A stretch of DNA of 31,006 nucleotides from Flavobacteriaceae bacterium TMED81 (lineage in GTDB: Bacteria > Bacteroidota > Bacteroidia > Flavobacteriales > Flavobacteriaceae): positions 1 to 31,006 of the forward strand of contig NHEI02000031.1 of the NCBI GenBank assembly GCA_002171575.2. Direction: 5' to 3'. Both the position numbers and the translations under genes were made by a program. The notes under the pieces are model-generated. The model saw only the letters and a program-made list of their open reading frames with translations. It ran no database searches and was not told the DNA's origin. Position 1 is the stretch's first letter. Each line of letters opens with the position of its first letter. Of the stretch, positions 25,131-31,006 are shown one piece after another.

Positions 25131-25720
25131 TGGAAAAGTTTACCCGACTAGAACAAACTGCCATTCCGTTAGACATCGAAAACGTTGATACAGACCAAAT
25201 TATCCCAGCGCGTTTTTTAAAAGCGACTGACCGCGAAGGATTTGGTGAAAACTTATTTCGTGACTGGCGATATGATAAAAACGATAAGCCCATTGCTGAT
25301 TTTGTTTTGAACAACCCAAACTTTGCAGGACCTATCCTTGTCGCTGGAAACAATTTTGGTTGTGGTTCGAGCCGTGAGCATGCTGCTTGGGCATTGACAG
25401 ATTATGGGTTTAAGGTGGTAATTTCCAGTTTCTTTGCTGATATTTTCAAGGGGAATGCCCTGAACAACGGACTGCTTCCTATTCAAGTTAATGACAGCCA
25501 GCTCCAAACAATTTTTAAAGCCATAAACGAAAATCCCAGCTGCGAATTTATTATCGATTTGGTGGGTCAATACATTGAAGTGCCCTCTATTGGTTTACAT
25601 ATCGACTTTGAGATTAACAGTTACAAAAAAACCTGCTTAATCAATGGCTATGACGATATTGATTATTTGATCAACAACAAGCATAAAATAGAAGAATTCG
25701 AAAGGAAACGAAATGCATAA
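25130..25720 (+). CDS. leuD: 3-Isopropylmalate dehydratase small subunit
   Basis: The swivelling-domain partner of LeuC, 196 residues (family about 200). It has the substrate loop VDTDQIIPARFL near 18-29 and the conserved GNNFGCGSSREHA segment near 71-83. FFADIFKGNALNNGLLP follows. Start and end overlap both neighbours (one base with leuC, eight with leuB), which suits stoichiometric co-translation with LeuC. Confidence 0.97.
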   Translation: MEKFTRLEQTAIPLDIENVDTDQIIPARFLKATDREGFGENLFRDWRYDKNDKPIADFVLNNPNFAGPILVAGNNFGCGSSREHAAWALTDYGFKVVISSFFADIFKGNALNNGLLPIQVNDSQLQTIFKAINENPSCEFIIDLVGQYIEVPSIGLHIDFEINSYKKTCLINGYDDIDYLINNKHKIEEFERKRNA

Positions 25721-26774
25721 AAAAATTGCCGTTTTGGCTGGAGATGGGATTGGTCCTGAAATCATTACAGAAGCCATAAAGGTTTTACAAGCAATCGAAA
25801 AAAAGTACAACCATTCTTTCAGTTTCGAGCACGCACTGATGGGTGCAGTTGCCATTAACGCAACTGGCAACCCACTTCCAGAAAAAACCATTGAGATTTG
25901 CAAATCAAACGATGCAATCTTATTTGGGGCAATAGGAGATCCGAAATATGATAATGACCCCAACGCAAAAGTACGTCCCGAACAAGGGCTGCTAGCTATT
26001 CGAAAAGCACTAAATCTTTTTTGTAACGTGCGTCCTGTTACAATCTACGATCGTCTTATCGAAAGTTCACCACTAAAGCGAGATCGAATTGAAGGAGTGG
26101 ATTTAGTGATCTATCGGGAATTAACAGGGGGGATTTATTTTGGTCAAAAGAAAGAAGCGGATGAAAAAGGGGTTGCATCTGATTTGTGTATGTATTCCAA
26201 GGAAGAAATTTTACGAGTAGCCCATCTTGCCTTTAAAGCTGCTGCGAAACGCAAAAATAAACTGACATTGGTTGATAAAGCAAATGTTCTTGCCTCCTCT
26301 CGGTTGTGGAGAAGTGTGGTGACCGAGCTACACAGCAAAGATTACAGTGACGTTGAATTGGATTTTCTGTTTGTTGATAACGCAGCCATGCAAATGGTAT
26401 TAAACCCTGCTCAATTTGATGTTATATTGACTGGAAATCTATTTGGTGATATCATTTCAGACGAAGCAAGTGTAATCGGCGGATCAATTGGTTTGTTGGC
26501 TTCTGCTTCCATTGGGGGTCGTTATGCGTTATTTGAACCGATTCACGGTTCCTTTCCGCAAGGCAAAGGAAAAGGGATTGCCAATCCGATTGCTGCAATT
26601 TTGTCAGCTGCGATGATGCTGGATCACTTTGATATGACTCAAGAAGCCAATGCCATTCGTGACGCTGTACAAAAAACCATCAACAGTGATATCAGAACTC
26701 CCGACATCACACCTGATCAAAGTTCCACAACAGCAGAGGTTGGATCGTATATCAGCAACATCATTCTTGCATAA
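25713..26774 (+). CDS. leuB: 3-Isopropylmalate dehydrogenase
   Basis: An NAD-dependent decarboxylating dehydrogenase that oxidises 3-isopropylmalate to 2-ketoisocaproate. It has 353 residues, the family length. Motifs are the N-terminal VLAGDGIGPEI, the LeuB-type substrate loop EQGLLAIRKALNLFCNVRP, ELTGGIYFG, and the catalytic Lys in LVDKANVL. The metal and cofactor region continues VDNAAMQMV, then TGNLFGDIISDEASVIGGSIGLLASAS and the NAD loop EPIHGS. The EQGLLAIRK segment separates it from isocitrate and tartrate dehydrogenases. It is the last gene of leuACDB and its ATG lies within the leuD end. A shared terminator follows at 26779-26798. Confidence 0.97.
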   Translation: MHKKIAVLAGDGIGPEIITEAIKVLQAIEKKYNHSFSFEHALMGAVAINATGNPLPEKTIEICKSNDAILFGAIGDPKYDNDPNAKVRPEQGLLAIRKALNLFCNVRPVTIYDRLIESSPLKRDRIEGVDLVIYRELTGGIYFGQKKEADEKGVASDLCMYSKEEILRVAHLAFKAAAKRKNKLTLVDKANVLASSRLWRSVVTELHSKDYSDVELDFLFVDNAAMQMVLNPAQFDVILTGNLFGDIISDEASVIGGSIGLLASASIGGRYALFEPIHGSFPQGKGKGIANPIAAILSAAMMLDHFDMTQEANAIRDAVQKTINSDIRTPDITPDQSSTTAEVGSYISNIILA

Positions 26775-26778
26775 AAAA

Positions 26779-26798
26779 AAGGCGCTAAAAAGCGCCTT
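26779..26798. terminator. Bidirectional terminator between leuB and rpsA
   Basis: An 8-bp stem AAGGCGCT (26779-26786) / AGCGCCTT (26791-26798) encloses AAAA. On the minus strand it is followed by a run of eight Ts, ideal for rpsA. On the plus strand the following AATTTCT is a weaker U-tract for the leu operon. Confidence 0.85.
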
Positions 26799-26825
26799 AA
26801 TTTCTAAACAGTAGAAGGACTATTA

Positions 26826-28667
26826 CTAGCCATTTTCTTCTTCGTTCATCTTCTTTTTGAGATCAGCTAAGGCATCGATATCACCAAGGGTTGAAACCTC
26901 CGTTTTGGCGGCAGCTTTCTTCTTTGCTTTTTTCACGATTTCTTGCTCCATCTCTTTGTAAACTGCACTGTGTGATAGTACCACACGCTTGTAATCCTTG
27001 TTGAACTCAATGACCTTGAACTCAGCAGATTCTCCCTTTTTCAGTTTATTTCCGTCTTCTTTTTCAAGGTGACGATTGGGAACAAAAGCAGTAATGTCAT
27101 CGTTGAGAATGACCGTTGCTCCTTTGTCGACGATTTCATAAATCGATGACTCAACGAGAGTTCCCTCAGAAAACTCACTTTCATATTTATTCCAAGGGTT
27201 ATCCTGTATTTGCTTATGACCGAGACTGAGCTTTCTGCCGTCGACGTCCAATTCAAGAACGACAACTTCTAAGTCTTGACCAACTGTAACTACCTCAGAT
27301 GGGTGCTTTACTTTTTTGGTCCATGACAACTCTGAGATGTAGATCAATCCGTCGATACCTTCCTCAAGCTCTACAAAAACACCAAAGTTTGTGAAGTTTC
27401 TAATCACACCTTTGTGCTTCGAACCAACAGGATATTTTGATGTGATATCCGTCCATGGGTCTGCAGAAAGCTGCTTCATACCCAATGACATTTTTCGATC
27501 TTCACGGTCGAGTGACAAAATGGAAACTTTAACCTCATCACCAACGTTTACAAAGTCTTGCGCAGAACGCATGTGTGTGCTCCAAGACATTTCAGAAACG
27601 TGAACAAGACCTTCAACACCAGGTGCGATTTCGATAAAAGCTCCATAATCAGCAATTACAGCAACTTTTCCATCAACGATGTCTCCCTCTTTGAGGTCTT
27701 CGCTAAGCGCTTCCCATGGGTGTTGACTCAATTGTTTCACTCCCAGCTGGATGCGTGATTTATCATCATCGAAGTCAAGAATAACAACATTGAGCTTTTG
27801 ATCGAGTTCAAGAATTTCTCCGGGATGATTGATTCGATTCCAAGACAAATCGGTAATGTGAACAAGCCCGTCAACTCCTCCAAGGTCGATAAAGACTCCG
27901 TAAGAGGTGATGTTTTTGACCGTTCCTTCAAGAACTTGTCCTTTTTCGAGCTGACTGATGATTTCCTTTTTCTGTTCTTCGATATCCGCTTCGATCAGTG
28001 CCTTGTGAGAAACAACAACATTTTTAAATTCATGATTGATTTTTACAATCTTAAATTCCATGTTTTTGTTCACGTATTGATCATAGTCACGGATTGGCTT
28101 CACATCGATCTGTGAGCCAGGTAAAAACGCTTCGATTCCGAATACGTCAACAATCATACCCCCTTTGGTACGACATTTGACAAAACCAGTAACCACCTCG
28201 CCTTTATCGTGGACTTCATTCACTCGATCCCACGCTTTGATCACACGAGCTTTTCGGTGTGAAAGGACCAATTGTCCCGTTTTGTCTTCACGAATGTCAA
28301 CGATGACTTCAACACTGTCGCCAACTTTTAAATCGGGGTTATACCTAAATTCATTTAATGAAATAACACCCTCAGATTTCGCATTGATATCAATAATGGC
28401 CTCACGGTCAGTCATGTGTGTAACTGTACCTTGAATTACATCTGTGTGTTGGGTGTCTACAAAATTCTCGTGTACAAGCTTTTCAAATTCCTTATACTTC
28501 TTTTCGTCTACAGTTTCGGCAGCTTCTTGGTAAGAAACCCAATCAAAATTTGCTAAAAACTCTTCAGAAGATTGTGTTGTGGACTGAGATTCGTTTGTCT
28601 CGTTGTCCGATACAGAGGGCTCGGCGTTTTCTACTTGAGCTTCCTCGTTTACATGATCAGTAGTCAT
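26826..28667 (-). CDS. rpsA: 30S ribosomal protein S1
   Basis: An mRNA-binding ribosomal protein that helps initiation. It has 613 residues with six S1 (OB-fold) repeats, recognisable by phrases such as GTVTHMTDREAIIDI, GFVKCRTKGGMIVDV, GTVKNITSYGVFIDLGG, GKVAVIADYGAFIEI and GVIRNFTNFGVFVEL. The sixth is more divergent (SSIYEIVDKGATVIL). It is longer than E. coli S1 (557) because of an acidic, Ser/Glu/Thr-rich N-terminal extension of about 40 residues and a Lys-rich C-terminal tail. ATG 28667. It follows cmk on the same strand, the same cmk-rpsA order as in E. coli, but with its own predicted promoter and a structured leader in the 158-base gap. Confidence 0.96.
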   Translation of the reverse strand: MTTDHVNEEAQVENAEPSVSDNETNESQSTTQSSEEFLANFDWVSYQEAAETVDEKKYKEFEKLVHENFVDTQHTDVIQGTVTHMTDREAIIDINAKSEGVISLNEFRYNPDLKVGDSVEVIVDIREDKTGQLVLSHRKARVIKAWDRVNEVHDKGEVVTGFVKCRTKGGMIVDVFGIEAFLPGSQIDVKPIRDYDQYVNKNMEFKIVKINHEFKNVVVSHKALIEADIEEQKKEIISQLEKGQVLEGTVKNITSYGVFIDLGGVDGLVHITDLSWNRINHPGEILELDQKLNVVILDFDDDKSRIQLGVKQLSQHPWEALSEDLKEGDIVDGKVAVIADYGAFIEIAPGVEGLVHVSEMSWSTHMRSAQDFVNVGDEVKVSILSLDREDRKMSLGMKQLSADPWTDITSKYPVGSKHKGVIRNFTNFGVFVELEEGIDGLIYISELSWTKKVKHPSEVVTVGQDLEVVVLELDVDGRKLSLGHKQIQDNPWNKYESEFSEGTLVESSIYEIVDKGATVILNDDITAFVPNRHLEKEDGNKLKKGESAEFKVIEFNKDYKRVVLSHSAVYKEMEQEIVKKAKKKAAAKTEVSTLGDIDALADLKKKMNEEENG

Positions 28668-28683
28668 GATTTTAAGTTTTGTA

Positions 28684-28771
28684 TTTTGTTGCTTTTAGAA
28701 AATTGACGTTAAGCAACAAAAGCGGTTATCAAATAAACTAAGGGGTATTTTCTATCAGACGCTTCCCTTAG
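28684..28771 (-). ncRNA. Structured 5' leader of rpsA (two stem-loops), candidate cis-regulatory RNA
   Basis: Between the predicted rpsA transcription start (near 28771) and the ATG lie two inverted repeats. CTAAGGG (28738-28744) / CCCTTAG (28765-28771) gives a 7-bp stem with a 20-base loop. TTTTGTTGCTT (28684-28694) / AAGCAACAAAA (28711-28721) gives a perfect 11-bp stem with a 16-base loop, ending 16 bases before the ATG. S1 autoregulates its mRNA in E. coli through a folded leader; an analogous role here is inference. Confidence 0.45.
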
Positions 28772-28777
28772 GGTGGG

Positions 28778-28808
28778 CAAAATTAACCCTTTTCAATAGA
28801 CAAGCAAA
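28778..28808 (-). promoter_or_regulatory. Candidate rpsA promoter
   Basis: On the minus strand TTTG (28808-28805), a 19-base spacer and TAATTTTG (28785-28778) match the Bacteroidota -33/-7 consensus exactly. It lies just after the cmk stop and predicts a leader of about 100 bases. Confidence 0.65.
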
Positions 28809-28825
28809 TAATTAGACCTTAAAGT

Positions 28826-29497
28826 TTATCGTAAATGTATATCTATTTCTGCTGTAGCAATATTGAAAAGGCCAGTTAAGCCCTCTTTGTCGTTGCTTAA
28901 CACAATCGCATTCTCTGGAATTATGAGGGGGGAATCGTCCCTGCTGGAATCAATATGGTCGCGTTTTGCAATGTTAGCATGAACTTCTTCAACACTAACC
29001 TGCTCTCCCTTTTCGATCAGTTCTTCATATCGGCGATTGGTTCGAACTTCCATCGAAGCTTCAAGAAAAAATTTGATTGTCGCATTGGGAAATACTACAC
29101 TACCAATATCTCTGCCGTCCATGACAACATTTCCTTTTTCACCCAATTGTCTTTGCTTGGCCACCATAAATTGTCGGAATAATGGTTCTTTTGCCACTAA
29201 GCTGACCTTATTGGACACCTCCATTGAGCGAACTTGATCCTCGATAATTTTACCGTTTAGCGTGATTTCATCCGCATTGGTAAAATCTATATCAATGGTT
29301 GGTAAGTGATCGATTAGCGTATCAACGTCAAATTTATGATCGTTAAGAAGATTGTGATCCTGTGCATATAAGGTCAATGCGCGATACATCGCGCCAGAGT
29401 CAATGTGTTTGAAACCGTAATGTTTGGCAATGGCCTTTGCCAAAGAACTTTTACCTGTTGAAGATGCCCCGTCTATTGTGATAATGATGCTTTCCAT
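28826..29497 (-). CDS. cmk: Cytidylate kinase
   Basis: Phosphorylates CMP and dCMP with ATP. It has 223 residues (E. coli 227). The P-loop GASSTGKSS is at residues 10-18, followed by HIDSGAMYRALTLYA for the nucleotide-monophosphate site. VMDGRDIGSVVFPNATIKFFLEAS and the lid-region arginine motif KRDHIDSSRDDSPL complete it. ATG 29497 comes immediately after the porQ TGA (TGAATG), so it is co-transcribed with porQ and probably lon. rpsA follows after 158 bases. Confidence 0.96.
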   Translation of the reverse strand: MESIIITIDGASSTGKSSLAKAIAKHYGFKHIDSGAMYRALTLYAQDHNLLNDHKFDVDTLIDHLPTIDIDFTNADEITLNGKIIEDQVRSMEVSNKVSLVAKEPLFRQFMVAKQRQLGEKGNVVMDGRDIGSVVFPNATIKFFLEASMEVRTNRRYEELIEKGEQVSVEEVHANIAKRDHIDSSRDDSPLIIPENAIVLSNDKEGLTGLFNIATAEIDIHLR

Positions 29498-30505
29498 TCA
29501 GGGCGCAAAGGTAAGACCTAAAAAATTAGTGTTTCCTGCGGCGCTAAAACGTGCATGACTGTAATTAAACCTAAATTTTCGCAAGTTGATCCCAAAGCCA
29601 AAACTCAAACCTGAAAAACTTCGAAGTTCTGCAATTGAAAGCTCCGCAGAACGCAAAAAATTATAACCAATCTGTATGGAAAATGCGCGATCGGGAAACA
29701 ACTCAGCACCAAAGACAAGGTGTCTAAACAATTCGTCGAAAAAGTTTGGGTCTTCATCTACCAACTCTCCTTCAAAATTGGTTTGTTGCTGATTGGGGTT
29801 AACATAGGCAAGGTTCCAATTTTGTAGATGATCAATCGATAAGTGCCAACGGAGAGGGAGATACTGTAGTTCATTCGAAATGCCGAATGACAAAGAAAAC
29901 GGAATACTTTCTTTTACACTGTCATAGGTGCGTATTTGCGATCCAATATTGCGAGCGACCAAGCCAAATCGGTAACGAGAAGATGGCGAATTATGATACA
30001 GTCCCAAATCCGCCGTAAACCCAGTTGAATTGTATTCTGCTAGCGTTGAGCTAATTAGGTTTAACCTTGCGCCCACAAAGAGATTTTTGGAAGGAAAATG
30101 GTGCGCATAAGCTACGCCCAGAGCAACTTCATTTCCCGAGAATTCGCCTATTTTCTCTCCAAAAGTATTCGTTTCATCAAATGTACCGTAATGTATAAAT
30201 CGGGTGTCTACTAAAATGGAACGTCCTTCTTTTAAGCCAAAAACAGCAGCTGCGGTACCACGGTTGATTCCCGCAAAATAGGGCTGGTAGTTCAATACGA
30301 CTTGACCCTGTATGGAATCTGAAACCATTGCTGGATTTGCCAAGGCACTGTGAATGGAGTTTGGAGATAAGGTCGAAACCCATGTCCCCAAAGCCATATG
30401 CCTTGGGCTTGGAGACAACTCTAAAAATTGATAGGTGTTTGACCCACCTATTTGAGCAGATATGGACGAACAACACAAAAAAGCGCAAATTGCAATCAAC
30501 CTCAT
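29498..30505 (-). CDS. porQ: Type IX secretion system protein PorQ
   Basis: A 335-residue outer-membrane protein with signal peptide MRLIAICAFLCCSSISA, then QIGGSNTYQFLELSPSPRHMALG, the conserved PorQ N-terminus. The remainder is repeated amphipathic strands with aromatic and glycine endings, as in PorV/FadL-like barrels (for example VALGVAYAHHFP and LSFGFGINL), ending NFLGLTFAP. PorQ works with PorU, PorV and PorZ in the T9SS attachment complex at the outer membrane. I recall porQ beside cmk and lon in Flavobacteriia, which agrees with the neighbours here. The stop abuts the cmk ATG. Confidence 0.88.
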   Translation of the reverse strand: MRLIAICAFLCCSSISAQIGGSNTYQFLELSPSPRHMALGTWVSTLSPNSIHSALANPAMVSDSIQGQVVLNYQPYFAGINRGTAAAVFGLKEGRSILVDTRFIHYGTFDETNTFGEKIGEFSGNEVALGVAYAHHFPSKNLFVGARLNLISSTLAEYNSTGFTADLGLYHNSPSSRYRFGLVARNIGSQIRTYDSVKESIPFSLSFGISNELQYLPLRWHLSIDHLQNWNLAYVNPNQQQTNFEGELVDEDPNFFDELFRHLVFGAELFPDRAFSIQIGYNFLRSAELSIAELRSFSGLSFGFGINLRKFRFNYSHARFSAAGNTNFLGLTFAP

Positions 30506-30533
30506 ATAGACAAGAAACGCATTGGATTGATAA

Positions 30534-31006
30534 TTATTTGATTTTGCGGAGTTGATTTGTCGCTTTTTGAGATGTCAATGCAAAATCAATGACATCAATC
30601 ATGGAAGAAACGTACTGAAACTGTAATCCACGAAGATAGTTTTGGTTGATTTCTTCTACATCTTTTTTGTTGTCAGCACACAAAATAATCGTCTTCACAT
30701 TTGCGCGCTTTGCAGCGAGAATTTTTTCTTTAATCCCTCCTACTGGGAGTACTTTTCCTCTTAAGGTTATCTCCCCTGACATCGCAATTCGACTTTTTAC
30801 CTTTCTGCGAGTCACAGCAGAAACCAGTGAGGTCAACATCGTGATTCCCGCACTTGGACCGTCTTTAGGAGTTGCTCCTTCAGGAACGTGAATATGAAAA
30901 TTGTATGAATTCAATTCCTCAGCACTCGTCCCGAGTTGGTCCGCGTAAGACTTGATAAACTCCAGTGCGATTGTCGCTGATTCTTTCATGACTTTCCCCA
31001 AGTTTC
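30534..31006 (-). CDS. lon: ATP-dependent protease Lon, C-terminal part (truncated by window edge)
   Basis: Only the last 157 or so residues are present; the gene continues past 31006. The Lon protease domain shows the catalytic Ser in PKDGPSAGIT (codon 30852-30854). The catalytic Lys, 43 residues later in GGIKEKILAAKRA, has the same spacing as E. coli Ser679/Lys722. VMKESATIALEFI and MSGEITLRGKVLPVGG are typical. The leftmost visible residues are LGKVMKES, so the apparent TTG start at 31001 is internal. A basic tail (KATNQLRKIK) ends the protein, 28 bases before porQ. Confidence 0.96.
   Translation of the reverse strand, partial: NLGKVMKESATIALEFIKSYADQLGTSAEELNSYNFHIHVPEGATPKDGPSAGITMLTSLVSAVTRRKVKSRIAMSGEITLRGKVLPVGGIKEKILAAKRANVKTIILCADNKKDVEEINQNYLRGLQFQYVSSMIDVIDFALTSQKATNQLRKIK

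Noticed and set aside
28165..28434. Plus-strand frames opposite rpsA (also opposite dnaK and menD)
   Set aside because: These are antisense shadows of strong coding regions, with no family resemblance and no promoter or start context.

Overview
The window reads as a chromosomal segment of a Bacteroidota bacterium, most likely of the class Flavobacteriia. Four lines of evidence agree: the type IX secretion gene porQ beside cmk and lon, a carboxypeptidase-regulatory-domain TonB-dependent receptor, a gene pair that fits capnine-type sulfonolipid synthesis, and several intergenic copies of the Bacteroidota promoter (-33 TTTG/TTG, -7 TAnnTTTG). There is no rRNA, tRNA, CRISPR array, prophage or insertion sequence that I can see. 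Genes are very tightly packed (many TAATG, ATGA and TGATG junctions), and no gene-free stretch exceeds 300 bases.

Layout. 1-782: a plant-type (Ntn) asparaginase/isoaspartyl peptidase, broken by a frameshift at a C6 run and by an in-frame TAG. 816-3155 (-): a cysteate/cysteine synthase-like gene followed by an alpha-oxoamine synthase, the probable first two steps of sulfonolipid synthesis. 3335-7488 (+): prfB with a programmed +1 frameshift, a HAD hydrolase and a TonB-dependent receptor, joined by one-base overlaps. 7491-7655 (-): a 54-residue membrane protein. 7763-9154 (+): fumC. 9151-17338 (-): a nine-gene menaquinone operon, transcribed menI-like thioesterase, menF, menD, menB, menA, menC, CPBP membrane protease, menE, 59-residue membrane protein. 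17414-19318 (-): dnaK with its terminator. 19434-20927 (+): panB and an RluA-type pseudouridine synthase. 20916-22460 (-): a large helical protein of unknown function. 22579-26774 (+): leuACDB. 26826-31006 (-): lon (partial), porQ, cmk and rpsA.

How the genes work together. The men operon covers chorismate to demethylmenaquinone except MenH and the final methyltransferase, neither of which is in the window. leuABCD convert 2-ketoisovalerate to 2-ketoisocaproate, and panB draws on the same 2-ketoisovalerate for pantothenate. porQ and the putative sulfonolipid pair both concern the cell envelope of gliding or T9SS bacteria. lon, dnaK, prfB, rpsA and the pseudouridine synthase are translation and protein-quality housekeeping.

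The points most worth a second look are the sulfonolipid gene pair, the double lesion in the asparaginase, a long paired leader upstream of rpsA, a 17-base inverted repeat between dnaK and panB, and two tiny membrane-protein genes. One of these tiny genes closes the men operon and overlaps the fumC stop codon.
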